A stretch of 64,000 nucleotides of DNA from Ailanthus altissimus (GCA_946807835.1 OX327711.1:15287501-15351500); one strand, 5' to 3'; numbered from the stretch's first letter, positions 1-11,978 are shown. Notes: a model not told the origin generated them from the sequence alone. A program made the numbers and translations.

Positions 1-2430
1 CTGCTATATATTTTATGTCTTTGTGTGTGTATGTGTGTGTGTTTTTTTTTTTTGTGATTTTTTATATTAATCTCAATCTCGTTCCCATCAACCAACAAAT
101 TTGACTCATTAACTTTAAATTAATAAAATTTCAGGGTCAACAGTTTGATGTCGTCTATAAGAACAAAACCAAAAGTCATGAAGATTAACAATTTGAAGAT
201 AAGTTCTTACTTTGATTAACATTAATTTTTATACTAATCTTTGAATATTATAATAAGATGTTTTGATCTTATAATAAATTCTTTTGTGTGATACAAATTC
301 AACCTATTACAATAAGAATTTTATGTTAATCTTCCAAATTCTTTTGAATTTATGGTAGAGACCTGGATGCTAAGTTTGAATTTGAATTTAAAAGATCATC
401 TATTAATTGTAATGTGAAAAATTGAGCAGCGAGCATGAAAACATGAAAAGGAACCTAAATTTGAGCATCAAACATGTAAATCGTCTGAAAAATTGAGCAG
501 CATACATGCAAACATGAAAGGAATCTAAAATCAGGAAATAAAAAAAGGAAAGAAAAAGCTATGTCAAGGGTTGAACTAGAGAATCATGGCAAGCATTTGA
601 CCAAAGTATGGCAATGAAACCACTAAGACAAATGGCTTATGATGATCAAAAAGTGTGAACAATAAATACAAAGACGCAAAAAAAGCAATGCCAAACACCA
701 TAAACCATTACTGCCATCGCTCATCGTCGTCGTATTAATTTTCCATTAACCATCGATGAACTCGCCAATCAACTCAAAAAATTTTAACGACCTCAATCTA
801 AGTAACATTACTGCTTGCCATCTTCGAAAAAGCCTAAATTGAGGCCACTAGCCATTCAACCATCACCTCTTTTGTGCCTACTGTTTTAACCGCTACAATT
901 GTTAGCTAAGCTGCCATTACAATTATTGGCCAAAAGCTACCACTGACCACTAATAGCTATCATTAGCCCTGCTGCTATGCCCGCTAGCTTGTCATCCTTG
1001 ACTTTGCTCCATCAACTATCGGCTGCAAAGTTGAAGATGTTGAAGAGAAAGGTTACAACACGAGAAAGAGGAAGAATTAGGCATCATCTGACTCTTATCA
1101 ATCAATCCCTTCCTTGTTTCCGAAAATTCGATTCTGGCCAACATATTTTCAACACTTTACAGATATCCTTAATTCATTCTTGATTAGCATATTTTCAACA
1201 TTTTATAGATAGGTTCTAAACAGAATATTGGCTTTTTAGAAATTCAAATACCTAAGGCTGAGAATAGATCCAAGGAGTTGAGTTGGAACCATGGGACTAA
1301 CAAGCCGAGAGATAGAGAACTGAAGGGCTAAGGACCGAGAACCAAAGACCTAAGGCTGCGTAAGACCTCATTGAGATCGCATAAAACCAAAGAGCTGAGG
1401 CCGCATAAGACTTCATTGAGATTGCATAAAACCAAAGACCTGAGGCTGTGTAAGCCTCACCAAGGCCGTATAAGCCCTCACCGAGGCTATATAAGCCCTC
1501 ACCGAAGCTATATAAGCCTTTATCGAGGCTACTATAAGCCCTCATTAAAGCTGCCAAAAGCTTTCATTGAGGCCATCATACACGCCGTAAGCCTTCATCG
1601 AGGCCACGTAAGCCTTCATTAAAGTCATCGTAAGTCCTCATTAAGGCCATGTAAGCCCTCATTAAGGCCGTGTAAGCCCTCTTTGAGGTTAATCATATAG
1701 ACATCAAAGACCTTCTTAATTAACTATCCGAAGACCGAGAAGCTACGGTCTCATGTAAGCCCTTACTAAAACTAATTATTACCAAAACTCCCCAAAAACT
1801 GAGGTACAAACCTACTCGAACACACAAAATAAATCAACTGAGCTAGACCTAAGCACTCTAAGACAGACCCAAAATTTAAAGGTAAATCTTCTAACCTAAA
1901 GTAAAATAAAATTTCTAATATCAATAAGTTAATACTGAAAATTGATGTCCTCCCTTAGATTTTGAGGTTAAAACCTAATCCTAAATAAAGGAATCATATC
2001 CCTAAGATCTCGGGATTAATTTCAATCAAGAAATTGATGATGAATCACCTTTATAAAATGACTACCACTAACCCTTCCAACACCTATAAAAAAAAGGGCT
2101 AAATAATGAAAAAATGGTATCAAAATTTCTCTCCATTATTGCCTCTGTGTGATTTTCCTCTACCTCTTTTTTTTTCAATTATTTTTTCTCTATAATTACC
2201 ATAATTCATTGTACTGTTGTTATAAAATTATTATTCAATAACGTCAAAAGAGTAAACTTATCAAATTCAGTAAAGTGAATGTAAGTTCACACTAAGTTAA
2301 AACACTACAAATTTCATTTCTTTCTATATTTTTATTTTTGTAAGTTTTTATGTTAATCTCAAGATTGCTCCCATCAATCAATAAATTTGATTCGTTGATT
2401 CTAAATTGACGAAATTTTAGGATCAAAAAC
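1..2430 (+). mobile_element. Non-autonomous LTR retroelement, 5' end cut by window edge
   Basis: A segment at about 55-138 (TTAATCTCAATC, CCCATCAACCAA, TTTGACTCATTAA, then an AAATTTCAGG-type end) is repeated in diverged form at about 2341-2430. This fits two LTR ends. After the first copy, CAGTTTGATGTCGTCTATAAG resembles the decayed start of a Ty3/gypsy internal region; the equivalent position of the element at 27442-41042 reads TTTGGCGTCGTCTGTGG. No gag or pol reading frame is visible between the two copies, so the element is non-autonomous or badly decayed. The 3' LTR would cover roughly 1700-2430, but its start was not located. The pairing rests on about 85 aligned bases and is moderately uncertain. 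Confidence 0.4.
1340..1695. repeat. Minisatellite, unit about 21-24 bp
   Basis: A dozen or more imperfect tandem copies of a unit with the core TAAGCCCTCATTGAGGCC run through this stretch, for example near 1451, 1471, 1493, 1535, 1586, 1607, 1649 and 1670. Copies differ by substitutions (CATTAAGGCC, CACCGAGGCT) and small length changes. The repeat creates repetitive open frames on both strands, which explains the Ser-Leu-Gly-Glu-Gly-Leu-Tyr periodicity of the antisense reading; these are not taken as genes. Confidence 0.75.
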
Positions 2431-3239
2431 CGATAAAGCATATTATATACAAGCATTCGTTTCTTCAAAATTAAATTTACCAAACATTCATTTACTTAGA
2501 CTTGACAACTAATGCTTATGCTTCCATTGTACAATAACTATGACTTTGAAGCCACGGCAGCAAAAACTTCAGACAGGCCTTAATTTATTTTAGCTTAGGC
2601 CTTCAGCTAAGATGATGTGCCATTTATCTTCTTTTATGTGGTCTTTTCTCGCCATGAACATATAAATCGCAAAATATTTAATGAAAATATGGCATAGAAA
2701 TCAATATAAACACTGAAGAAATCCCATGGCCACATTTGGAACATCTGAAGCAGGGGGATCAGTTGGTGGTTAGGCAGGCTCACTTTACCCCTTCAAAAGA
2801 CTTGTCATCTCCTCCTTGCTAATCCCACCAGCTCCATTAGTAACCAAGGACATCCTGATCCTTTCACCACCTCTTTTGAACCTTCATGGCTCTATCTAGT
2901 GTTGCTCCTTTCTCTAAACAAACAAATCTCAACTCGTTGCAGTGGGAAAAATTCTTATATCAACGGTTTTGGCGCCAGAAAGAGGGCTTGACATCCGACC
3001 TTGTGGTTAACAGCCAGTTTTATCATTTGCATTTACTATGAAAGAACCCCATATTACTTTAATCACAATTCATCTTTCATTGTCTCGAGGGCTATATATT
3101 TACTTCAGAAGACTTTTAGTGGCAAATGTACAGAGGCATTGACCACGCAACGGTGGCCAAAGCCTTCTAGCATATTTAAGTTTGTCTTTCAACGTTCATT
3201 TTTCTAATGGCGACACTCCATCAACATGATCTTTTACAG
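2431..3239. other. Intergenic; primer-binding-site-like motif and a conserved scrap
   Basis: No complete gene is seen. At 2968-2986 the sequence TTTGGCGCCAGAAAGAGGG follows ATATCAACGG, which is the layout of an LTR end plus internal start in Ty3/gypsy elements, so 2690-2967 may be LTR debris. The minus-strand reading of about 2740-2880 keeps an open stretch of about 30 codons that I do not recognise. Positions 2758-2780 share a 23-base stretch with one mismatch with intron 1 of the gene at 57934 (see findings). Bases 3231-3239 look like a splice acceptor for the next feature. Confidence 0.35.
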
Positions 3240-3585
3240 GAATGGTGGTTATGGAATGAAGAAGAGGTAAAGGCATAGAGTTGATTGATCCGAATATTGT
3301 TGAAACTTGTTCTGTCACTGAGGCCTGAAGATGGATCAATAGTGCATTTTGTAGTGTGCTCAGGATGACCCTGCGCAAAGGCCAAGCCATGTGATTTTTA
3401 TTTTTTGTTTAACAAGCCAAACCATGTGATTAGTTGTTCTAATGCTTGGACTCCAAGGAATAGATCTTCCCCAACCATCAACAATTCCATATTCCGCAGG
3501 TAGATATGCCATTATGTCTGATCTATCTTCAACTTCAACAACAGGGGTGGAACAGATCTCTCGTATCAGATCCAACTTCAACTAG
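3240..3585 (+). pseudogene. C-terminal kinase exon of a cysteine-rich receptor-like kinase (broken)
   Basis: Read in pieces on the plus strand this is the last exon of a plant receptor-like kinase of the CRK/DUF26 class. Visible blocks are WWLWNEEEVKA, ELIDPNIVETCSVTEA, RWIN, then QDDPAQRPS (kinase subdomain XI, with the Arg expected there), and VVLMLGLQGIDLPQPS running to the tail and a stop at 3583-3585. A splice acceptor (TTTTACAG) lies just before 3240, at the usual last-intron position of CRK genes. Damage includes a frameshift and stop near 3270, a stop in place of Leu near 3327, a two-base insertion near 3358, and a short insertion at about 3394-3430 flanked by a repeated CCATGTGATT. 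No upstream kinase exons or receptor domain are present on this strand, so it is a dead fragment. Its stop overlaps the stop of the next, opposite-strand gene. Confidence 0.75.
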
Positions 3586-4063
3586 TATTTCATGGTAATT
3601 ATAAGATTGATTCTGTCAAAGCATATTTCTGTTTCAGCCACTGAAGTTTGATCCCAAACACCAAAGAAATCCTCATCTGAATATCGAAGAAAACACCATT
3701 TGAACCAAACTTCAACCTTTTTGCTCTGTGAGCAGTCATCCAAGGCTACTTTGATAGACTCCTTGGTACAATTACCGCATTCTGGAGCAGAAATACCACC
3801 TCTACATTGTACAAGACCATAAATCCTGTTTGAGCTTCTTCCTTCTTTGGATTTGCAGAAACCATTCTGAAGAGGTCCTTTTGCAGCAACAGAATCCAAA
3901 ACATTATTGAGATTTGTTTGGAATGCATTTTCAGAGGTAGAATTATCGGCTCTGAACATTCCCATCGAACACTAGCATTCGTATCAGCACGGCAACTACA
4001 CAATAAGAACACGGAAGTTGACACTATAATGAACCTCATTGCTTTGAAATTGAGTATCTTCAT
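3582..4063 (-). pseudogene. DUF26 (Gnk2/stress-antifung) secreted protein with one frameshift
   Basis: The minus strand starts with a signal peptide: an ATG at 4061-4063 or, more likely, 4037-4039 leads into MRFIIVSTSVFLLCSC. A single DUF26 domain follows, with its hallmark C-x8-C-x2-C (CRGGISAPECGNC) and further cysteines at GFC, DDC and KWC. DUF26 domains occur in plant CRKs, plasmodesmal proteins and ginkbilobin-like antifungal proteins, and are extracellular. The reading frame changes by one base near 3947, between ECSEP and DNSTSENAF. The domain itself is otherwise open to a stop at 3582-3584. With only one domain and no transmembrane or kinase part, it is either a ginkbilobin-like single-domain protein or the first exon of a lost CRK. 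One base is the only visible lesion, so a sequencing error is possible. Confidence 0.7.
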
Positions 4064-4099
4064 CAATTTGCTAACTGGGTAAATTTGTGGAGAGGTCAA

Positions 4100-5690
4100 G
4101 AAGGAAGGACCATGAATGATGAATAATGTGCAATGCTATGCTATCCTTTTTAATTATTCTTGATCATTATCTAATAATCAAATCATGGTAATTTCGCTTT
4201 TAAATTTGTTCGTAAAGAGTCAACTCTTCATGCTTTTAAATTTGAATGCGCTATTATAGAATGGACTTTCGAGCTTAGCAATAAAAAAACTGAAAGTCAA
4301 TTAAAGCATATTGTGGGTTAATGAATAGCATGGCTACCTTCCACTATATCCTAATCAGTGGATAGGTGAAACACAACTAGTTTACATGAGATTATAAAAT
4401 TAGTAATTAATTGTTGAGAAGATCTAAGCATTGTAAAGCCGAAAGTGCAAGCATTTGGAACCAACCTACTTATTCTATTCATATAGATAAGTATAGTTAT
4501 TAAGCAGCCTAATTAACCATATTTACAACCCAAAATATATAAATAAGAAAACCAAAAGGAAAAGTAATGATTTCTCATAAATTTGTGCTCTTTTGTTCTG
4601 AATCCATCATTAATTTGATTTAAGATATTAATAAGCTGAATACTTAGTCTATTTACTACTAGACATACTGAAGATAAGAATCTCAATTTTTTTATTTAGA
4701 AAAAGATATTTAAATTTTTAAAATTTTATTTAAATTACAATTTCATCACTTATTTTTAAAATTATTCAAAAACACTTATTTTCATTAATATTTTTTTTAT
4801 CTTTATCATTAGTTTTTGTTCTATTTTAGTTCTCTTTTAAATGAAAAAATACAATCATATAAATCACAAAATTTTAAATATAATAATATCAATGATAACT
4901 CAAAATCTCGTTGTAGTCACTGTCGAATGAATCTTTTTAAATAATTTTAAAAATAAATAAATAAAATTGTTCTTTAAATAATATTTTTATGCCTTTTGTT
5001 TTTCGTCTTATGGAACTTCTAGACATGAAATTTTGTATATCTTTAATCAAATGATAGATACTCTATCTTGAGTTGATCGAGGAACCAAGTCAAAATAATC
5101 CCTTTTTCAAAAACTCTAAATAATATTCTTTTATCCGAATCCAAATAATGATAAGAGCATGTTGACCTCAGTTAAACCGAAGAAATATTTTTTTTAAAAA
5201 GACAAACCCAATCATTAAACCATGACCTGTTTATGGGCATAACTTTCTTTACAGCTTTTATTCCACCGAGATGAGCACTAAAAAATATTATAATAATATT
5301 GAAAGAAAATTGAAATTTTTTTGAAGTTAAACAGTAATTTAATATAAATTTTTTTTTATTAAAGTTAAATATTTTAAGTTTTGTTAATCAAATATATGTT
5401 TATGTTGACTATTTTATTGTTATTGTAATTTTAATAATTTTATTCTTATTTAATTTTTTATTTTATTTTATTATAATTTAATTAAAAATATAAATTTTTT
5501 AATAATTAATTATAAAAAAATTATTTATAATACAATAATAATTTTAAAAAAATAATATTGTAATTAATAATATAAATTATTTAATTAATTAACTTTTATT
5601 TTTTTATAAGTGAATTAAAAATGATTAATTTAAAACTAAGTGAAAAAATAAAATTTTAAATTAAAAAAATAAAAATAAAAAACTTGCTGG
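4100..5690. other. AT-rich intergenic DNA, no gene seen
   Basis: Very AT-rich sequence with long A/T runs, dense in stops on both strands. Nothing resembling a coding region, RNA gene or transposon end could be recognised. Confidence 0.6.
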
Positions 5691-5924
5691 GCATGCGCCA
5701 TATGCATTCATAGCAACCTTTGATTTTTCTTTTTAATAAATTTAAAAAATAAAATTTTTATTTAAAATAAAATAAAATAAATTAAAAATAAAATTTTTGA
5801 CCTATATTAAATTAATGAAAAAAAATTATATTGTGATTAAATAATATAAATTATTTAATTAAATAAAATTTTATTTTTATAAATTATTTATTTTAAAAAT
5901 AAATTAAATTAAAATTAAAAAAGC

Positions 5925-6030
5925 AAAGCCTTAAGCGCATGCGTTGGGTGCGCACCTACGGCATGCACCTTGCAAGGCTTTACTTTGGGCGTATGCGTGA
6001 GGCGCTCGCCAGACGCATGTGGCCGTAAGT
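5925..6030. repeat. GC-rich island of GCATGCG-type motifs (first)
   Basis: Inside AT-rich DNA there is a short block rich in alternating purine-pyrimidine GCGCATGCG-like motifs (5935-5950, 5985-6020), with a smaller one at 5690-5705. Similar blocks occur at 6370-6515 and 7505-7592 on either side of a transposase fragment. They may be subterminal repeats of the Mutator-like element, but no clean terminal inverted repeat was found. Confidence 0.4.
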
Positions 6031-6369
6031 TTTTTATTTTATTTTTTATTTAAATATGTAATATATTAAACAAAATATACTATTTTATCTTATTTTACCC
6101 CTCACAAAATATCATCCTCCTTTTAAAAACTTCTCGTCTTAAAAGTTTCTCTCTCGCAAACTCACATCTCTTAGAAGAGATCTTAGATCTGTGGCCAATT
6201 TTAAAGATATTTCTTAGATGCAACGATATTTTGAAGATTTAGAAGAATTAGCCGAAGTTGAAAACTAGTAAGTTTATTTTATTTTTTTTAATTAGTAGTA
6301 ATATTTATATTTATATTAAAAATAGAGTGTAATAAATGAGAAATGTATTAGATGATTAAACTTGATTAT

Positions 6370-6515
6370 CACAGACGGTGCGTGGCTGCACGTGCAGTTG
6401 TTGTTAGGGCGCCGCCTTGTGCGTGCACCAGTCGCAACAAGGTTCTCATGCACAACAGGCATGAGCACCAGTTGCAATAAGGCGCTCATGCGCACACATG
6501 GTTGCACACTACCAT
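6370..6515. repeat. GC-rich island (second)
   Basis: This contains several copies of TGCGTGCACC, GGCGCTCATGCGCAC and GTGCACG-like motifs, partly inverted relative to each other. Short open frames on both strands across it are composition artefacts of the repeat. Confidence 0.4.
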
Positions 6516-6659
6516 GGCACCACCACCAAAGTTTTTATTTATTTATTATTTTATATATTTATATTAAATATATATTTGTATATATATAAATAGTTATATA
6601 TTCAATTTTATTTTTAATTTAGTTGTATATATAATTAAATTAAAATTACGTTGTATTTT

Positions 6660-7520
6660 TTCAGGTGTCGTTGATCATGTCGTAAATTTTGACCATTATA
6701 TATTTTGGGAGAAGATGGGAGAGCTATAGTGATGGTTTTGAAAGATACATCGAATATCAAAATATGCACATGGGAGTTCCAAAAAATATTAGATATAAAG
6801 CATTGTTGAGAAAAATTTGTCATATTCTAGAAGTTGATTAAGTGTATTATAAAGTAACTTTGAAGTTTGAGATTCCTTTAAATACTATAAAGTTGAGACT
6901 CAATCCACTTAAAAATGACGATGATGCAATATTGTGGTTGAGCTTACAGAATAATATAGCTACACCTCTTTGTATAACAGTAGATGCTCGAGGACCTGAA
7001 AGTAATGTAGAAGCACCGATGGAGCAAAAAGAAGGTTATGCTATACAATTCACATCGGCAACTCCTGTGTTTATTCTAAATTCCTCGGAGGATTATTATT
7101 ATTCTCCTCCGATGTTCAACGAGCAACAAGGCTATACATATTATAATAGTCAAATATATGGAGATGTTGCGTTGATCTTGGCTATGATATTGGTCAAGAT
7201 GTTGGATATAATGTAAGTAATAAGGAAAAAAATGAGGAACGTTATGAGAATGATAATCATGGTTACGACGTTGATGATGACTGTAGAAATGATGACAGTG
7301 ATGATGATGATGATGATGATTATGAAGAGATTGGGGATGAAAATAATGATGTTGGTGATGATGATAATAATAATTATGGTAGAGAAGAAATGGTTAAGGT
7401 AGAAAACTCATTTCAGTTTCAATCTGAAATACCACCATTTGACTTGAATATATCGAAAAAATTATCTTGTACTAGGATTGGTGATGTATTTGTAGAAAAA
7501 TTGTATAATGTGTACGCCTA
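6660..7520 (+). pseudogene. Mutator-like (MuDR/MULE) transposase, N-terminal part, decayed
   Basis: The plus-strand frame from about 6735 gives a stretch with FERYIEYQNMHMGVPKN, then ALLRKICHILEVD, a stop at 6839-6841, and then VTLKFEIPLNTIKLRLN followed by NDDDAILWLSLQNN. This is the pattern of the N-terminal PB1-like domain that precedes MULE transposases in plants (a short repeat-sheet region, then a conserved acidic ND.D..W block). The frame shifts near 7165-7180, and the acidic Asp/Asn/Glu-rich linker typical of these proteins then runs to about 7400, helped by a GAT microsatellite at about 7300-7322. The zinc-binding and DDE catalytic domains are missing. It is a dead fragment of a DNA transposon; the flanking GC-rich islands may belong to it. 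Confidence 0.5.
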
Positions 7521-7592
7521 ACGAGGTGGCACGTGCTTCTACCTACCTACTGCCAGAAGCACATAGACGCATGCGCCGGTGCATGTTAGGCA
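7505..7592. repeat. GC-rich island (third)
   Basis: It contains CACGTGCTTCTACC, ACGCATGCGCCGGTGCATG and GCCTAACG/GTTAGGC inverted pieces. The composition matches the islands at 5925-6030 and 6370-6515. Confidence 0.4.
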
Positions 7593-8552
7593 AGAAAATG
7601 ACCGGAATTTATCATTTTCGGCCATTTTTGATTTCACACACATTTTCAACTTATTTTTTATACTACATCTACACATTTCTAAATATTTCTAACAATTAAG
7701 TACAAAAATTCTCAAAATCATAAAAAGTTAAATTAAAAAAATATACTTACCAATTTTCTCCCTTTTTTTTCAACTCCACACTAAATATAACTTCAATCTT
7801 AAAACTTTTGAGTAGTTAAATTTCTTTGTTAATTGTGAGAGAGAGGGAGAGAGGAGTGTGATTTTTTTGTCAGTGATTTTTTTATCTATGAAAATTTTAT
7901 TTTTGTTTTATTTAAGAGTAGGAGTAAAATGGAAAAAAAATTGGTTATTATAATTTAAGTTATTTTGAATTTTTGTTTTATTTAAAAGTAAGGGTAAAAT
8001 GATAAAAAAATATATATTTGGTTATTCTAGTTTAAGTTATTTTGACTTGGTCAAAATAACTTAAACATTGTTAAAATCGATCAACTTGGGAAATTTCCTA
8101 AGAAAATTTGGTTCATTGTAATTTTACAATTCAATGTTTTTTTTTTCTTCTTTTTTTAAAAGAAATTTAGATGCATGAAAAATAAAAGGATCATCCAGAA
8201 CTCTTAATATACCCTACTTTATTATGAAATTATATATAATTAGATTGGGTTTCTTCCTTCACAACTCCTCTTAACGAGAAGCAAAATGCTACCACTTGCA
8301 CCCTCTTCGTAAAACAAGTTGTTTGCAAATTAAAAGAATGGAAGCCAAGACATAGACTCTCCCCTAGACCTAGATGTATTACACTACAACAGTAGCTTTC
8401 TTTGTAAGGAGCACATGGTGCATTAAGTGATAATATCTTAAAGAAAGAAGAAAAAGATTGTAATCTATTATTCAATATTTGACACATTTAACTCCATTAT
8501 TCTCCTTGTAAAGAGACAATAATTATGTTCTAGAAGATTATCTATTTGTTGG
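7593..8552. other. Intergenic, no gene seen
   Basis: AT-rich, with a GA-rich run near 7837-7858 and two diverged copies of a short segment (AAGTAAGGGTAAAATG-like) near 7915 and 7986. The reading frame at 8230-8487 on the minus strand matches no family I know. Confidence 0.5.
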
Positions 8553-9412
8553 TGTTCCTCTACAAATTATCAACAGACCCAAGATGATCGGGCTCCTTGA
8601 AAACATCCCTATATGGACCTATCATTGAATCTCAGGCCCAGGATGACACAGACCATAAAAAAATACTAACAATAGGCCTAAAAAGGGGGTCGCTAATAAG
8701 AAACTGGCTCGGGCATTTGAACCTAGTCCGGTTTAATATACCTGTATATTAGCCCCGTGTAATCCCGATCAGGATTAGAAATACCACGACTAAGGCAAAC
8801 AAAGGAAAACTAGTTCGGTATAAGTACCATAGGGAAGACCGACTTGGAATTAAGCATCGAGGATAAGCAATTTTATTACGGAAGCACTCCTAAAGAGGAA
8901 ACTAATGTTATAAAGAAAATAAAAGTGTCAACAGAAAAAAAGTAGTTGGTTCTTGGGAAAGAATCCCATAAATCATGCCAGAAGATTAGGATAATCTAAA
9001 ACTAGGATAACCCAAAATTAGTAAGACCTACCCAATTCAACCACTGCACCGGCGAGGATAAGCACAAGAAATGTAATAAAAATATTCTCAGAAGACCGAT
9101 GCTATAAATATGTAAAGTAAATGAAACAGGGAGAACACAAGCATTTTTTCTTTCACAATAGCTTTTTCATATTCTTGTTAAACCTTTTGCTTACCAAATA
9201 GATTTTTTTGATATAAGCATTAAAGAGTCTTCGCAGAAACCCACCCCAACGAGGTTTTAATGACAGTTTTTAGTATTTTACAAGTGTCCGATAGAAGTAG
9301 AAAGATGAAATCCAGCTTTCAAGGCTCAATAAAGCAAAGCCCAATACACTGATTCCTGCATCAAACAAATTCAAAGCTCATTGGCTTGAGAAAATTATTT
9401 TTTCGGTCAACA
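8553..9412 (+). repeat. 5' LTR of the first Tat-like element
   Basis: It starts TGTTCCTCTAC and ends GGTCAACA, followed by TTTTTTGCGTCATCGGTGGG, a decayed version of the TTTGGCGCCGTC-type region expected at the internal start. Its partner LTR at 23097-23976 starts TATTCT (TG mutated to TA). Confidence 0.85.
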
Positions 9413-9594
9413 GTTTTTTGCGTCATCGGTGGGAATAAAAACAAAAAACTTTGTTAAAAGAGGCCTCATTCTTTTAGTACAATCAGAATGGCCAAATGAT
9501 TATCCAGCAGCTGAAACTTAATTATAAGAGAACAAGCTTTGAATCAGGATAAGAATTGAAGGCGCAGAAATTGACTCTTACAATAAATAGAGAA

Positions 9595-11100
9595 TTCGCT
9601 ACCTGCTGAAGTTCAAGAAGAGTTACGGGTTTTGAGGGAAAAAATGAAAGAGTTGAGGCAATTCATGATTGAGTTGATCAGAAACAAAGGGAGATAAAAA
9701 GCAATAGGGAATAGTGAAACAGTGCTTAGAGAAATCTTAAGCTGTAAAGGATTAAATACTAGAGTGGCTAGAGAGAAGGGACAGGTCAGAAACTCTACTC
9801 GACCTAATTGGGATAGCCGAGGAAAAGTCAGCACCCCTTAAAAATGAGGAATCACAAGTCGGGAATTTTGACCAACTAATTAGGAAAAAGCCATAGACAG
9901 AACACCATCATAATGTCGAATCACCTCTAAAGGATAAGGTTTGGGATTTGGAAGAAAACCTGAAGAGTTTCTTAGATAAAAAAAAATAGAAAAATAGTAA
10001 CCTCCGCCAAAAAAGACAGAAATGAAAAGAAGATCTCGATTAGTAGATAATGAGGGATATGAAGCTTTCGAGTAGGTTTCAATTGTGGAGCCTTCCTACC
10101 TATCGAGGAGTTACCAACCTCAATCACTATGTAGATTAGGTTACCGACCTATTATCAATTGCAGGATTAAGGCAAGACCAGATGTGCCGACTTTTTCATA
10201 TGAATCTAGATGAACCAACTCTTTTCTAGTATAAAGATTTGAAATAGTAGAGCATTTTATCTTACCACGAGCTGATCGAAAAGTTTTCTCAACAATTTCG
10301 GGACTCTTTTGAAGTGACTAAGGATCCAAGGCAATTGAAGCAGAATAAGCAGGGTTGGAATAAGAGCCTAAAAGATTTTATCTGAAGGTTTCACAAAGAA
10401 ACAACTTACTGAAAGCATTTGACCAGCCCGTTGCTATAAAAGCCTTCAAAATTGGGTTGAAACTGAACAGGTTCTAGTATTATCTGTTAGAGGACAATGT
10501 GCCAAATTACGCAGTAGCATATAACAAGGCATCAAAGTATATCACTATAGAAGAGGAAGAGAAAGAAAAGTGACTGCTCACCGACCCTCTTAGAGAGCAG
10601 GTCAGGATGAGAGAGAATGAAAGGCATGGAGGAAGAGATGGACTATCCCATCCAAAAAAATACCAAAGTGCAAACAACGAATATAGACCCTAGCAAAAGG
10701 GTAACTTCTCAAACAACCATAATTCACGTAATAATTAGAGAAATAATTAGACGAACAGAACTCGCCCCTATTACTACCCTGAGCAACTGAGAAGGCCCAT
10801 AAATAACCGAGAGCACCCGATCGAGGAAAAAAGGATAGCGTGGGTAGGAAATTTCCTCCCTCAAAGAGTACTGAAAGATAATGTTTACGAAGCCATAAAG
10901 AACAGGGGCTTACTTAACAAAAATTTTAAGGGAAAAGAGGTAGAGTAGTGGACAAACTCGAAGAACTATTGCGATCTACACAAGGGTACTGGGCACGCCA
11001 CTAGGGAATGCCTCGGGTTAAAAAAACAGGTGGATGCACTAATAAGGAATGGATATCTTAGAGATTTTTGAGCTGAGAGAGAAAATAACCCATCCGTTAA
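9595..11100 (+). pseudogene. gag region of the first Tat-like element
   Basis: Structural capsid-nucleocapsid polyprotein region, readable only in pieces. Recognisable parts are LPTYRGVTNLNHYVD near 10090-10135, which matches LPIYKGITYPNHYIDQ of the second element (39363-39614, minus). A zinc-knuckle-like block near 10966-11010 (CDLHKGTGHATREC) precedes GLKKQVDALIRNGYL. Several in-frame stops and frameshifts interrupt it. Pairing with the second element shows that both belong to the same gag family. Confidence 0.75.
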
Positions 11101-11978
11101 CTAACCTAGCAGACCAAATCATAATTGCACCATGATTATATTGGGTAGACCCACGCTCACTAGAGACTCTAATAGGCAGAGAAAAAATTATTCAACGTAC
11201 TCTATGGTAGCACATTAGGTCATGTGAAACATGCCTTAGACCAAGAAACCTAGGTTACAATAGGAAGTACCGATCACGTTTACCGAGAATGATGCACAAG
11301 GTGTGAGTTACCCTCATGATGATATCTTGTAACTGAGGTATAAGTGGCTGGTGAGAAGATAAACTGAGTATTCATTGATCTAAGTAATTCAGTTAATATA
11401 ATTTTCAAAGAGACATTGAACAAGCTGAAAATTAAAAACTTGTACATAAAGAAGACCCATAGGGGTTCGAAGAAAGTTGTGTAGTGCTAATGGGAATAGT
11501 AACCCTTCCTCTGACTATAGGGCATAAGTCATACTAGAAAACAGTGATGACTAAGTTTATGGTAGTCGACCAACCTTTTCCCTACAGGATTCTTCTCGGT
11601 GAACCCTTTATAGGAAATACAAATGCAGCCATATCCATGCATTTTTTAAAACTCAAGTTCTCGGTTAAAGAAGGTATTGGGGTAATATCGGGAGATCAAA
11701 AGATGGCTAGAAGTTGCTATGCAGTGTCTATAAAAAGGGCCTTCTATATCTCCACTATTGATCTAAGAGAAAAAGGTACCGAGTCGCCAGAACCAGTAGA
11801 GGAGTTAAAGGAAATACAGGTCAAAACTGGTGCAAGAATTCTCAGATGCCTTCGCCTGGTCTTATAAAGACATGCTCAGAATAGATCTCGCCCTAGCCTT
11901 TCATAAGTTAGCCAACAACCCCACATTCCATCCAGTCAAACAAAAAGGAGGATATTCAACCAATGATGGAACGAAGCT

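Noticed and set aside
1297..1557. Repetitive open frame on the minus strand (Ser-Leu-Gly-Glu-Gly-Leu-Tyr pattern)
   Set aside because: It is simply the translation of the minisatellite; the plus strand of the same repeat is also open.
3196..3390. Minus-strand open frame of 64 codons
   Set aside because: It is the complement of the CRK kinase exon, which is the recognisable reading on the plus strand.
3240..4063. One complete CRK gene combining DUF26 and kinase
   Set aside because: The two parts are on opposite strands and end tail to tail, so they cannot form one transcript.
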